Shown: positions 1 to 10,800, numbered from the stretch's first letter. The stretch: 64,000 bases of DNA from Ruania halotolerans (GCF_021049285.1 NZ_CP088017.1:930001-994000); one strand, 5' to 3'. Notes: a model not told the origin generated them from the sequence alone. Numbers and translations are program-made.

Positions 1-673
1 CCGGCTGCCCCACTCGCCCCATCGGATAGGCGGCCGGGATACGCTCCAGCATCGCGAGCTGTTCGGGGCCCTTCTCGGTCCAGTTCCGGGTCAGGATCGT
101 GCCCGGCGCCACCAGGTTCGCGCGCACCCACCCGGCCTCGGCGCCCACGGTGCCGCGAGCACGCGGCCCATACGAGACGGCGATATTCCCGATCGCGTTG
201 ATCAGCCCTGCCTTGGCCGCCGAGTACGGGATGTTCCCGACGGCGGCCATCCCGTTCACGGACGCCGTCGCCACGATCCTGCCCCCACCAGGCGCCTGGA
301 GCAGGGCTGGCATGGCCTCCTGGATGCACCGCACGGCGCCGTGCAGGGTGGGCTCCAGTTGAGCCGCCCAGCCCTCATCATCAATCGTCTCCAGGGAATC
401 GCCCGCCGCCACCCCGACGTTCGGCACCAGGACGTCCAGTCGGCCGAACTCCTCGATCGCAGCGCCGACGGCGGCCCGCACCTGTGCCTGATCGGTCACG
501 TCACAGACGAGGGCCAGGCCTCCTACGTCGGCCGCAGTGGCCGTGGCGGCCTCGGCTTCGAGATCGGCGACCACCACCTGGCACCCTTCCTCGGCGAGCC
601 GCTGGCAGATCGCACGGCCGATCCCGTGCGCCCCACCGGTCACCAGGGCCACTCGGTCAGTCAGTCCGCGCAT
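1..673 (-). CDS. SDR family oxidoreductase, C-terminus cut by window edge
   Basis: Short-chain dehydrogenase/reductase that should catalyse an NAD(P)-dependent alcohol/ketone conversion in the cytoplasm; the substrate is unknown. Near the N-terminus the glycine-rich cofactor motif TGGAHGIG follows the first beta strand. The usual NNAG motif is replaced by PNVG, and the catalytic YSAAK is present after a Ser-containing strand (VATASVNGM). The ATG at 671-673 lies 7 bases after the serC stop codon, and that TGAGG stop region may serve as ribosome site, so the gene is probably co-transcribed with serC. The frame stays open to base 1, so about the last 25-30 residues are missing. The family is secure, the substrate is not. 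Confidence 0.88.
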   Translation of the reverse strand, partial: MRGLTDRVALVTGGAHGIGRAICQRLAEEGCQVVVADLEAEAATATAADVGGLALVCDVTDQAQVRAAVGAAIEEFGRLDVLVPNVGVAAGDSLETIDDEGWAAQLEPTLHGAVRCIQEAMPALLQAPGGGRIVATASVNGMAAVGNIPYSAAKAGLINAIGNIAVSYGPRARGTVGAEAGWVRANLVAPGTILTRNWTEKGPEQLAMLERIPAAYPMGRVGQP

Positions 674-680
674 CAGGGCC

Positions 681-1829
<1,149 letters not shown>

Positions 1830-2816
1830 TCAGACCAGCTCGCGGTGGGCTTGCAGGATGTGGGCACTCCAGCCGGCCACCTTGCTGCACGCGATCATGG
1901 CGGTGAACATCGCCGGGGGCACCTCGGCGAGATCGAGCAGCACACCGGCCCAATAGACGGCGTGGCTGCCATAGGCGGCCGCAGGGCGGATCCCCCGCTC
2001 GCTGAGGGCGCTGTACCCGGCCCTGGCGACGGCGTCGGCCACCTCCAGCCGAGGTGCGTTCAGTTCCATGGCAACCCCACGCAATGCCTCGACGCGCGGA
2101 TCGGTGCCGTCGTAACCGTCCTGGTGGAAGCCGAACAGCGTCTCCGCCTCCAGCGCTCGCCCCACAGCCGCCTCGGCGTCTCCGGTACGTTCGGCCTCCC
2201 GGATCAGGGAGAGCGCCCGGACGGCGGCCCCACCGCCTCGCGGGCTGCTCACCGCCGCCACGGCGCCGGACAGACAGGCCGCCGCATCCGCGCCGGCGGA
2301 GGCGATCTGGCGGGCGACCGTGGTGGAAGAGGTGAGCCCGTGGTCGGCGAGTGCCACCCAGCAGGCGTTGATCGCACGAACATGCGCGGGGTTGACCGCA
2401 CCGCGCCATCGCATCACGAACCGGCTGGCCGTGCCCTCGACCGTGTTCACCTGCTGCTGTCCTACAGCCGGCAGGTCCTCCCCGCGGGCGGACTGAGCGA
2501 GGAAGGAGAGTGCCATCACCGACGCGCGAGCCAGGTTGCTGCGCAGTTCGTCCGGACTGATCTCCCCGATCGGCCGGAAGCCCCACACCGGGGCGAGCTG
2601 GGCCAGCGCGCTCTGCATGTCCACTCGGTGGTCGCCGGTGCGTACCGGCAACGGGAACGGTTCGGCCGGTGGTAGCGCCTGGCCCGAGGTCCCGTCCACG
2701 AGGAGCCCCCAGACATCCTCGAATGGTGCGTGAGCGACGAGATCGCGAACATCGTGGCCCCGGTAGAACAGGCCGCGTGTGGCGTCCACCGAGGAGATCG
2801 GGGGAGGGGTGCTCAT
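1830..2816 (-). CDS. Citrate synthase 2-like protein, probably catalytically dead
   Basis: The fold and most blocks match the actinobacterial CitA (citrate synthase 2) family: DVWGLLVDG, PPAEPFPLPV, LARASVMALS, ADHGL and AGWSAHIL. The residues expected to act are absent, however. The HGG block that carries the first catalytic His reads SSPRGGGA. The GFGHRVY block reads GFHQDGYDGTDPR, with Gln at the His position and Asp at the Arg position. The block carrying the catalytic acid reads GSHAVYWAG. The protein also ends right after AHILQAHRELV, without the C-terminal arginine segment. At 328 residues it is roughly 40 shorter than the family. A likely leaderless promoter has its -10 box TAGCCT at 2823-2828, six bases before the ATG. 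I infer a pseudoenzyme with a regulatory or lost role. Confidence 0.85.
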   Translation of the reverse strand: MSTPPPISSVDATRGLFYRGHDVRDLVAHAPFEDVWGLLVDGTSGQALPPAEPFPLPVRTGDHRVDMQSALAQLAPVWGFRPIGEISPDELRSNLARASVMALSFLAQSARGEDLPAVGQQQVNTVEGTASRFVMRWRGAVNPAHVRAINACWVALADHGLTSSTTVARQIASAGADAAACLSGAVAAVSSPRGGGAAVRALSLIREAERTGDAEAAVGRALEAETLFGFHQDGYDGTDPRVEALRGVAMELNAPRLEVADAVARAGYSALSERGIRPAAAYGSHAVYWAGVLLDLAEVPPAMFTAMIACSKVAGWSAHILQAHRELV

Positions 2817-2966
2817 CGGGTCAGGCTAACCACCTCCAGTCCGGTGGGCGGACCTCAACGAGGTCGCGGCCGGGCGAGCGGGCGATATCGGATATCGGTA
2901 GCCGGTGCGGGACAGTAGGGTGGTCGAAGGACTTTGCGGGGATTGCGGACGGGAAAGGGCCCTGGA

Positions 2967-3644
2967 GTGAGCGACCTCATCGACACGACCGAGATGTACC
3001 TCAAAACAGTTTTCGAACTGATCGAAGAGGGCATCGTGCCACTGCGTGCTCGGATTGCCGAGCGCCTCGGTCACTCCGGGCCCACCGTCTCTCAGACCGT
3101 GGCCCGGCTCGAGCGGGACGGTCTCATGGTGGTCACCGGGGACCGGCATCTGGAGCTCACCGAGCTCGGGATGACTCGCGCAACGCGGGTGATGCGCAAG
3201 CACCGCCTGGCGGAGCGTCTCCTCACCGACGTGATCGGCCTTGACTGGCCACACGTGCATGAAGAGGCTTGCCGCTGGGAGCACGTGATGAGCAGGCAGG
3301 TGGAGGAGCGGTTGATCGCGCTTCTCGACCACCCGGGTTTCGACCCGTACGGCAATCCCATCCCAGGGCTGGACGAGTTCGGCGATCCCACACCCGTCGG
3401 CGACCTGGGTACCTGGCTCACCGACGTACCGACCGGTGCGGAGTATGTGGTGGCACGCATCGGCGAGCCGCTGCAGGTCGACACCGACATGCTCGCGAGT
3501 TTTCAGGAAGTCGGCATCACACCCGGTGCGCGCATCCTCCTCACGCAGGAGAACCGCGAGTACACCGTGGCCCCGGTGGACTCGGAGCTGGTGCTCGAGC
3601 TCGACGAAGACGCCGCAAAGCACGTCTTCGTCACACCGGTGTAG
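2967..3644 (+). CDS. DtxR/IdeR-family metal-dependent repressor
   Basis: Iron- or manganese-dependent DNA-binding repressor of 225 residues. From the GTG at 2967 the numbering matches DtxR: Met10, Cys102, Glu105 and His106 form one metal site and His79, Glu83 and His98 the other. This match fixes the start; an in-frame TTG at 2934 would add 11 residues. The winged helix spans about residues 1-72, the dimer domain 73-140, and an SH3-like domain the C-terminal 75 residues. GGGAAAGGG upstream is the likely ribosome site. It is transcribed away from the citrate-synthase-like gene; the spacer holds a repeated GATATC near 2883-2896. The full metal-ligand set favours an IdeR-like iron sensor, though a manganese sensor is possible. 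Confidence 0.94.
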   Translation: MSDLIDTTEMYLKTVFELIEEGIVPLRARIAERLGHSGPTVSQTVARLERDGLMVVTGDRHLELTELGMTRATRVMRKHRLAERLLTDVIGLDWPHVHEEACRWEHVMSRQVEERLIALLDHPGFDPYGNPIPGLDEFGDPTPVGDLGTWLTDVPTGAEYVVARIGEPLQVDTDMLASFQEVGITPGARILLTQENREYTVAPVDSELVLELDEDAAKHVFVTPV

Positions 3645-3742
3645 TCGCTGGCATCCTGCTGATCCGACCCGTGCACGGCCAACCTGCGGACGGGCCGTCG
3701 GGCAGCGCAGATCACGTGCGCAACGCCGATTGTGACCTGAAC

Positions 3743-3772
3743 GTGACATTTGCGCCCGGTCTCGGGTACTGT
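3743..3772 (+). promoter_or_regulatory. Probable promoter of the riboswitch-NlpC/P60 transcript
   Basis: A -35-like GTGACA at 3743-3748 and a -10-like TACTGT at 3767-3772 are separated by 18 bases. Transcription would begin near 3779, just before the riboswitch. This rests on motif matching only. Confidence 0.5.
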
Positions 3773-3815
3773 GTGCTTGCTCGACGAAACCCTCCTTCGA
3801 CGAGTACCCCGGGCG

Positions 3816-3974
3816 GACGCCAAACCCTGTCACCGCCTGTGGTTACCGACGTACCCGTGACAGGGACGGGGGACCCACTTCCGGTGCGCGAGCACCTTGG
3901 GGTGAAGTCCACCGACATATAGGCGGACCGGGTGTTACTCCCACCCGAACCCGACAGCTCACCTCGTAGGCGTC
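3816..3974 (+). ncRNA. Cyclic di-AMP riboswitch (ydaO/yuaA type)
   Basis: The leader of the NlpC/P60 gene carries the conserved blocks of the actinobacterial ydaO-type riboswitch: GACGGGGGACCCA near 3862, CTTGGGGTGAAG near 3896, and CCGAACCCGACAGCTCACC near 3946 running into TCGTAGGCG. An outer helix can form between GACGCC (3816-3821) and GGCGTC (3969-3974). Known ydaO riboswitches bind c-di-AMP and usually switch expression off. The 3' strand of the outer helix directly abuts the Shine-Dalgarno AGGAGAGG (3975-3982), and I see no terminator stem between them, so control at translation is a reasonable inference. Confidence 0.9.
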
Positions 3975-3990
3975 AGGAGAGGCAACCGAA

Positions 3991-4785
3991 TTGACTCAGT
4001 GCACTGAGCGCGCGCGGCACCGCGCAGCGCGCCGCCCCGTCACCCCCCTTACGACCTTCGGTCAGGCAGTCAGTGGACCCGTGGGGCGCCGCACCGCCGT
4101 CGCCGTGGCCTCCTCCGGGGTGATTCTCACCCTGAGCGCCTCTGCTGCGATCGCAGGGCCCGCCGCGCAGAACATCGCCCCGGTGCGGACCGCCAATCTC
4201 ACCGCCGCCGCTGCGGCGGACGATGACTCGGTCGCCGTCTCGCAGGCGGTCACCGTTGCCGCGGACGTCACCTGGAGCCTGGGCAGCGACGTCGAGGTCT
4301 CCGCCGAGGCGCCGCCACCGCCGCCCCCGCCGGAGCCCGAGCCCGAGCCCGAGCCGGCTGTCACCTACGAGCGCACCGAGCAGACCTCGCGGAGCAATGA
4401 GCGCACCGAGGTCGCCGAAGAGGCGCCGGCGGCGCCCGCCGCCTCCGGTGTGGGAGCCCAGATCGTCGAGATCGCTCACCGGTACCTGGGTACGCCGTAC
4501 GTCTATGGTGGCTCGACCCCGTCCGGTTTCGACTGCTCCGGCTTCACGTCGTACGTGTATGCGCAGGTCGGTATCTCCCTGCCCCGCAGTTCGGGTGCGC
4601 AGGCCGGTGCTGGCACGCGAGTGTCCGCATCGGAGGCACGCCCCGGCGACCTCGTCTGGTGGCCCGGCCACGTGGGGATCTACCTGGGCGGGAACCAGCA
4701 CATTGCGGCCCGTAACCCCAGCACGCCGCTGACTGCCGGACCGATCTACAACTCCAACCCGACCTTTATCCGCGTGACGGGCTGA
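3991..4785 (+). CDS. Secreted NlpC/P60 peptidoglycan endopeptidase
   Basis: Cell-wall hydrolase predicted to cut peptide stems of peptidoglycan outside the cell. It starts at TTG 3991, nine bases after the strong site AGGAGAGG, and is 264 residues long. A positively charged N-terminus is followed by a hydrophobic signal segment (about residues 33-55, ending ASAAIAG). A long Ala-rich region follows, then a proline/glutamate spacer (about residues 108-125). The C-terminal NlpC/P60 domain has catalytic Cys182 in FDCSGF, His227 in GHVGIY and a third polar residue near QHIAARNP. Expression should depend on the c-di-AMP riboswitch just upstream, a known arrangement for wall hydrolases and resuscitation factors in actinobacteria. 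A strong hairpin follows the gene. Confidence 0.94.
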   Translation: MTQCTERARHRAARRPVTPLTTFGQAVSGPVGRRTAVAVASSGVILTLSASAAIAGPAAQNIAPVRTANLTAAAAADDDSVAVSQAVTVAADVTWSLGSDVEVSAEAPPPPPPPEPEPEPEPAVTYERTEQTSRSNERTEVAEEAPAAPAASGVGAQIVEIAHRYLGTPYVYGGSTPSGFDCSGFTSYVYAQVGISLPRSSGAQAGAGTRVSASEARPGDLVWWPGHVGIYLGGNQHIAARNPSTPLTAGPIYNSNPTFIRVTG

Positions 4786-4810
4786 GTCGAGTCCAGTACG
4801 CGAACGAACG

Positions 4811-4841
4811 GCCCGTCCCTGTTTCAGGGGGCGGGCTGTTT
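4811..4841 (+). terminator. Intrinsic terminator of the NlpC/P60 gene
   Basis: GCCCGTCCCTG at 4811-4821 pairs with CAGGGGGCGGGC at 4825-4836 around a TTT loop, and the stem is followed by TGTTT. It is placed just after the NlpC/P60 stop codon. Confidence 0.8.
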
Positions 4842-4951
4842 CGCGTCCGCGGACGTTCACCTGACGGACGGTGCGCCGTCCGCAAGCGCGGCGGGCCATG
4901 GGCGTGCACACTTGTCCCAACAGATTCTCAACCCTCGGGGGTGACGTGGTC

Positions 4952-5887
4952 ATGGAGCACGAACAGGTCGTCCTGGTCGGGGTCGACGGTTCCCCGGCCA
5001 GCCTGAACGCTCTGGAGTGGGCCGTGGCCCAGGCACGGCGGGTCGGGTGGCGGCTGCACCTGGTGTGCGCCTATGCCCTCCCCACCTTCGCAGCCGCCTC
5101 GCTTGACGGCGGTTACGCGACCTTGGACGACACCGCCATCCGCGACGGTGCCCAGGCCGCGCTCGATGAGGCGGTCGAACGCGCCAGCGGTCGCGGCGTC
5201 GATGTGACGAGCGCTCTCGAGACCGGCGACCCCGCCGGGGTGCTGGTGGACCTCACCAAGAAGGTGTGTCTCGCCGTCGTCGGTACCCGGGGGCACAGCG
5301 GTTTTGCCGAACGGATCCTCGGTACCGTGTCCTCCGCATTGCCCGCGCATGCGCACTGTCCGACCGTCGTAGTGCCGCACCATGAGGAGAATGGCGAACC
5401 GCCACTTCCGATCCGCCGCATCGTGGTGGGCGTGGACGGCTCGGATTCGGCGAAGGTGGCACTGAACCGTGCGATCGAGCAGGCGGAGGTGTGGGACGCC
5501 GAGTTGACCGCTGTGGTCGGAGTTCCGATCGGCGCAGGCGCTGGCCTCTTGGGTTGGCTACCGGCCGCCGTCGATCGCGAAGTGGTGCTCGCGGACGTCA
5601 AGGAAGGGCTCAACGTCACCGTGGATCGGGCGTTGGAGGGGCGTGAGCTCACCGTGCGTCGGCACGCCTTGGACGGCAGCGGTGCAGAGCTCCTCTCCGA
5701 GTTCTCCACGGCCGTGGACCTCGTGGTGGTCGGCACCCGGGGGCGTGGCGGGTTCGCCGGGATGCTGCTCGGATCCACCTCCCAGCAGGTCCTGCACCAC
5801 TCCGCATGCCCGGTGCTGGTGGTACCCACCCGGATCCAGGACGAAGGGCTCCCACCCATCGCCATGGGCTGGAAGCGGCGGCACTGA
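4952..5887 (+). CDS. Universal stress protein with two UspA domains
   Basis: Cytoplasmic stress protein of 311 residues made of two tandem UspA domains (about residues 1-145 and 155-300). Each domain begins with a VVGVDGS-like strand. Each also has the ATP-binding glycine pattern: GTRGHSGFAERILG in the first and GTRGRGGFAGMLLG in the second, each followed by a CP-V-VVP strand. Both domains therefore look able to bind ATP. The chosen start is ATG 4952, about nine bases after GGGGG; GTG 4946 is possible. It stands alone between the riboswitch gene and the convergent aminotransferase gene. Proteins of this kind in actinobacteria often belong to dormancy or hypoxia responses, but nothing here shows that directly. 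Confidence 0.92.
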   Translation: MEHEQVVLVGVDGSPASLNALEWAVAQARRVGWRLHLVCAYALPTFAAASLDGGYATLDDTAIRDGAQAALDEAVERASGRGVDVTSALETGDPAGVLVDLTKKVCLAVVGTRGHSGFAERILGTVSSALPAHAHCPTVVVPHHEENGEPPLPIRRIVVGVDGSDSAKVALNRAIEQAEVWDAELTAVVGVPIGAGAGLLGWLPAAVDREVVLADVKEGLNVTVDRALEGRELTVRRHALDGSGAELLSEFSTAVDLVVVGTRGRGGFAGMLLGSTSQQVLHHSACPVLVVPTRIQDEGLPPIAMGWKRRH

Positions 5888-5929
5888 CCTCGATGGGTCG
5901 CGCGTCTCTCGCTGATCGACCCGGCGTCG

Positions 5930-7096
5930 TCAGGGCGAGACGGCGCTCTCGAGCGCGTCCATCATCAGGTGCAGTTCGGACTGGGTGACGCACAGCGGCG
6001 GCGCCAAGCGGATAGTGGCGCCATGGGTCTCTTTGGCGATCACGCCCCGGCTCGCCATCCGCTCGCTCACCTCGCGGCCGGTGCGGGTGGCCACATCCAC
6101 GCCCAGCCACAGGCCGATCGACCTGACGGCGGTGACGTGCCCACCGGCGAGCAGGTCACCGGCGCGGGCGGCCAGCACGGGAGCGAGTTCGCGCGCACGA
6201 GCCTGATAGCGCCCGGTCTCCAGCAGCCGTGCGACGGCGAGTCCGACGGCGCACGCCAGCGGATTGCCACCGAACGTTGATCCGTGGGTTCCGGGGGTGA
6301 GCACACCGAGCACATCGGAGCGGCCGACCACCGCCGAGACCGGCAGGATGCCGCCGCCGAGCGCCTTGCCGAGGGTGGTCAGATCGGCCCGGACAGCCGC
6401 GAGATCCTGGGTGAGGGTGGCGCCGGTACGGCCTAGCCCGGACTGGATCTCGTCGAGAACCAGCAACGTGCTGGTGCTGTCGCAGACCTCGCGGACCTGG
6501 CGAAGGTAGTCCGCCGGCGGCACGATCACCCCGGATTCGCCCTGGATGGGCTCCAGCAGCACCGCCACCGTGGTCTCATCGATCGCGGCCGCCACGGCAT
6601 CGGCATCACCGTAGGGCACGATCCGGAACCCGGGGGTGTAGGGGCCGAAGCCGGCACGAGCCTCGGGATCGGACGACATCGAGATGATCGTCGTGGTGCG
6701 GCCATGGAACGCGTTCTCGGCCACCACCACCGTGGCATCTCCCTCGCTGATCCCCTGGGTCTCATACCCCCACTTGCGAGCCGCTTTGAGCGCCGTCTCC
6801 ACGGCCTCCGCCCCGGTGTTCATCGGCAGCAGCATCTCTGTGGAGGTGAGGGAGGTGATGGCACGTGCGAACGGTTCGAGCAGCTCGTGACCCACGGCGC
6901 GAGAGGTGAGGGTGAGTCGGTCGAGCTGGTCCTTGGCGGCAGCCACCAGGTCAGGGTGCCGGTGCCCGAAGTTCAGCGCCGAGTACCCGGCGAGGCAGTC
7001 GAGATACCGCCTGCCCGCTGTATCGGTGACCCAGGCACCCTCGGCGGAAGCGACCTCTATCGGCAGTGGGGCGTAATTCGGCGCAAGGGTCGTCAT
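5930..7096 (-). CDS. rocD: Ornithine-oxo-acid aminotransferase
   Basis: Class III PLP aminotransferase of 388 residues. It is predicted to convert ornithine and 2-oxoglutarate to glutamate semialdehyde and glutamate in arginine/ornithine breakdown or proline synthesis. The N-terminal blocks APNYAPLPIEVASAEGAWV and DCLAGYSALNFGHRHP are typical of RocD. Further blocks are NTGAEAVETALKAARKWGY, the PLP-contacting Asp in VLDEIQSGLGRTG, the PLP lysine in TTLGKALGGG, and GTHGSTFGGNPLACAV. The ATG at 7096 overlaps the stop of the upstream SRPBCC gene by four bases, so the two are translationally coupled. Acetylornithine aminotransferase is the main alternative; the N-terminal signature favours RocD. 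Confidence 0.92.
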   Translation of the reverse strand: MTTLAPNYAPLPIEVASAEGAWVTDTAGRRYLDCLAGYSALNFGHRHPDLVAAAKDQLDRLTLTSRAVGHELLEPFARAITSLTSTEMLLPMNTGAEAVETALKAARKWGYETQGISEGDATVVVAENAFHGRTTTIISMSSDPEARAGFGPYTPGFRIVPYGDADAVAAAIDETTVAVLLEPIQGESGVIVPPADYLRQVREVCDSTSTLLVLDEIQSGLGRTGATLTQDLAAVRADLTTLGKALGGGILPVSAVVGRSDVLGVLTPGTHGSTFGGNPLACAVGLAVARLLETGRYQARARELAPVLAARAGDLLAGGHVTAVRSIGLWLGVDVATRTGREVSERMASRGVIAKETHGATIRLAPPLCVTQSELHLMMDALESAVSP

Positions 7097-7569
7097 CGTC
7101 GAGTCCCTTCACTACGGTCGATGGTGCCGTCCAGCAGGCGCAGCGCACGGGTTGTCATCACGTGGAGTGCAGGAGTGAGGGGCACCTCCAGCATCCGCCA
7201 CGCTCCGGCCAGGCGCACGTCCTCGGTCCAATCCACCCGGCAGGTACTCGCCCCCAGTGGTGTGACTTCGATTCTCGCGCTGCCCAGCAGTACCGGCCCC
7301 ACTTTTCGGAAGACGGCGACCCCCGTTGATGCAGGCATGGTGCCTGAGCGAGGGCCGTCGTCGGGAGCGGATATCTCGGTGACCAGCATGACGTCCCGAA
7401 GCAGGCCGGCCGTGACGGCCACGATCGTGTCGCCCACCTGGGCCGGCGCTGGTCGAGCGGTGATCCGCGTGAACGGGATCAGCGCCTCATGGCGCGGCAA
7501 CGTGGTCAGGTGAGCGAACATCGCGGAGGCACGTGCGGGGAACACCCGCGATGCCGTGGTGCTGGTCAC
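7093..7569 (-). CDS. SRPBCC-family (START-like) protein
   Basis: Small cytoplasmic protein of 158 residues with the helix-grip layout of SRPBCC/polyketide-cyclase-like proteins. The N-terminal strand RVFPARASAMFAHLTTLPRH leads into repeated beta strands, and a long C-terminal helix (TPALHVMTTRALRLLDGTI) closes the cavity. Such proteins bind hydrophobic ligands; the ligand here is unknown. The GTG at 7569 gives the usual N-terminus just ahead of the first strand; a GTG at 7587 would add six residues. Its stop overlaps the rocD start (ATGA), so it is the first gene of a two-gene operon. Nothing in the sequence explains why it is paired with an aminotransferase. Confidence 0.8.
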   Translation of the reverse strand: MTSTTASRVFPARASAMFAHLTTLPRHEALIPFTRITARPAPAQVGDTIVAVTAGLLRDVMLVTEISAPDDGPRSGTMPASTGVAVFRKVGPVLLGSARIEVTPLGASTCRVDWTEDVRLAGAWRMLEVPLTPALHVMTTRALRLLDGTIDRSEGTRR

Positions 7570-7656
7570 GCGGCTACCGTCCCACACTGCGTCGGGGCAG
7601 TGCGAGGGTGCGTTTCGCGTCTGCGGGGTCTGCGGCGGTAAAGTTCACCACGGTCC

Positions 7657-7732
7657 GCCCCCGTAGCTCAGGGGATAGAGCAACCGCCTCCTAAGCGGTA
7701 GGTCGCGCGTTCGAATCGCGCCGGGGGCACCA
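7657..7732 (+). tRNA. tRNA-Arg (anticodon CCU)
   Basis: A complete cloverleaf can be drawn. The acceptor stem GCCCCCG (7657-7663) pairs with CGGGGGC (7722-7728). The D-arm reads GCTC/GAGC, the anticodon stem is ACCGC/GCGGT with loop CTCCTAA and anticodon CCT, and the T-loop is TTCGAAT. An A follows as discriminator and CCA is encoded at 7730-7732. It reads the rare AGG codon. Confidence 0.97.
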
Positions 7733-7854
7733 ACAAGATCTGGTGGGTGTAGCCACCTCGCCGCGCCCCGATCACTGCGGCCTTTCCGGTAACAGTTCCG
7801 CGGTATGCGGCGGGTCAGACGACGTCACGGCGTTGCGTTCGTTAGCGTGGCGGG

Positions 7855-10800
7855 GTGAGGTCCGTCCGAATCGCTCTGCCTGGAGGCCATCGTGCCGCCC
7901 AGGCAGCGTCGCCGACTCCAGGTGAGGCTGCTGAGGTGGACACGCCCCGAGAGCGCGAGGTCGCCGCAGCAGTGGCTCAGTGGCGCAGCCGGCTCGCCGA
8001 TCTGGCAGGTGGCAGCGCACTGTGGGATGTGAACGCCCTCGGCGATGCGATCGTGGAGCTCACCGCTGCGCACCCCTCCGGGATCGCTCAGCTCTACGCC
8101 GGGCGCAGTACGCCGTTGAGCAACCTTGTCCGCGAAGGGTCCGCGCTCACCCAGGCCCGCCGCCGCGCCCGCGTGGTGGTGGCCCGTACCGAGGAGCTCG
8201 CCCAGCGCTTCGGCGTGGCGCCCACCTATGTGGCGATGGGGGTGGCCAGCTGGCGTAGCACCGCGGCAGGCCAGGATGAGGCGTTGCGTGAACGTGCGGA
8301 GCCACCGAAGCATGCTGCCGACTCCGGTGCTGATGAGGGCGGTCACACTCCGGCCGTACCGGAAGTCGGCCATGACGAACCGGCGGCCCCGAGGGTGGTA
8401 CATGCTCCCGTGCTGTTGCGCCCTGTGCGGGTACGGGTGCACGGCTCCGATGCGGAAATCGACCTCGAGATCGACCCGGCGGTGGAGCTCAACAGCCTGC
8501 TCGTGCGTGAGCTCAAGGCACACGGGATGGACCTCGACGCCCAGGAGATCGCCCGCTCCACGATGGGTGCGCACGGGTTCTCCCCGCGGCCCGCACTCGA
8601 GCGGATCGCCGAACTGGGAGAGGCGCTGCCCGGCTTCCGACTCGAACCGAGAATCGTGGTCGGCGCATTCGTGCACCCGGGCCAGGCGCTCGCCGACGAT
8701 CTCGACGCCCAGCAGCGCGAGCTGGCCACCCATGACGTGATCGCCGCACTCGCCGGGGTCGATGGGGCCCGGGTGGCCGTTGCCACGGACCTGCCCGAGC
8801 CGAACCCCCTCGATCGCGACCCGGACGCCGAAGTGGGAGTGGGCGATCTCGACCCGGGGCAGCAGGATGTGGTCGACGCCGTCGCCGGTGGGGGGCACCT
8901 GCTGGTCGATGCCCCGCCGGGGACCGACATTCCCGGGACGATGGCGGCGGTGGCAGCCGAGGCTGCGGCGCAGGGGCGTCGAGTGTTGTACGTGCCTGGC
9001 ACCCGCCGAGCCGGGCAAGCGCTCCTCGACGCGATGCGCACGGCAGGTGTGCCCGACCTCGCCCTCGACCTCAGCAACGATCCTCGTTGGCCAAGCACTG
9101 CCGCCCAGCGCCTCATCGACGGGCTCAATCCGGAGGCTCCTCCGGCCGACCCCGACCAACTGGCCGAAGACCGCGGGCGACTACGCCAGGCGCGCCGCGA
9201 ACTCGGTGACCACCTCACGGCCCTGCACACCGCCCGCCCGCCGTGGGACGCTTCCGCATACGACGCCCTCCAAGCGTTGGCCGAGCTGACGTCACAGCGG
9301 CCGGGCCCGCGCACCCAAGTGCGGGTGGCCACACGCGCGGTCCGATCGATGACCCCGCAGGACAGGCAGCATGCCCGGGAAGAGCTCGCACGTGCCGCCG
9401 CCCTGGGGGCGTTCCGGCTCCGCGCGGCCGACACTCCATGGTTCGGTGCTCGGCTCAGCTCGGCCGAGCATGCCACCGCGACTCTGGAGCGGGTGCGCGG
9501 GCTCGGTGCGGTGCTACCGGACCTGCGAGCGCAGATTGCGCGGACGGCGGCTCAGACCGGTCTGGATGAGGCCGAGACTCTGGACCAATGGTCGGAACAG
9601 CTGATCCTCTTGGACGGTATCCGCTCGTCACTGGACGTGTTCACGGCGCAGGTGTTCGAGCGTTCGGCCGCCGATATGGTGGCCGCCACTGGCACCCGCT
9701 CATGGCGGGCGCAGCACGGAGTGGACCTGAGCTGGGGAGCGCGGCGCCGACTGCGCCGTCAGGCACGGGATCTGCTCCGTCCGGGTGGCTCGGTGGGGGA
9801 TCTGCACTCCGAGCTGATCGACGTCCAGGAGCGCCGCGATCTGTGGCGACGGCACTGCGCCGGCGGTGGCTGGCCGCGGCTGCCTGAGGGGATGACCGAG
9901 ATTGCTCGCACTGAGTCCACGGTCGCTGAACTGGTCGCTGAACTCTCGCCAGTCCTTTCCGGCACACTCGGCGGGCGCACCCTGGGCGAGGTGCCGCTCG
10001 ACGAGCTGAGCACCAGGGTGGCGCGGCTGGGGGCCGACGACGTTGCGTTGCGCCAGTTGCCCGAGCGCGCCGCCGTTCTCGCGCATCTGAGCGAACTTGG
10101 CCTGGACGAGCTGATCGCCGATCTCACCCATCGCCGAGTGCCGACCTCGCTGGTGGGTGCCGAGTTCGATCTGGCGTGGTGGTCCAGCGTGCTCGAGGAG
10201 ATCCTGAGCGGGGACCTCGTGCTCGCCGGACTCGAGTCGTCCTCGTTGGAGCAGGCGGCGGATACGCTGCGCGAGTTGGACCGCGTGCAGACGGCGAGCC
10301 TGACCGCCCCGGTGCTGGCCCGCGTGCGCGAACACGTGCAGGCCGTGATCGCCGCCGACCGGCCCACAGCACAGGAGTTCTACAAGAACGTCCGCCGTGG
10401 TGACAGTGACCTCAAGGAACTGCTGAGCCGCTTCGCCGAGGTGGCATGGGCGGCCCGGCCCGTCTGGATCGTGCCTCCGATGGTGGTTCCCCAGGTGCTG
10501 CCCGCTGAGCGAGATGTGGACCTGCTCATCCTGGACGCCGTCCAGCACCTGCCTGTCGAGCAGGTGGTCTCCGCGATTGCACGTGCCCGCCAGGTGGTGG
10601 TGGTCGGTGACACCCGGCGCGGTGGCTCCGGTGGCTTGGTGGCTGCAGTGAACTGGTTGCCGAGCCTCGCCCTCCAACCGGGCCGGGTGACCCAGGTGGC
10701 CGAGCTGGCTGCGTTCCTGAGCGCACACGGGTACGAGGGTGCAGTGCGGCCCATGCCGGCGCCGCCCGGCGGAGCGGACACTCCTCGGCTTTCCCTCGAC

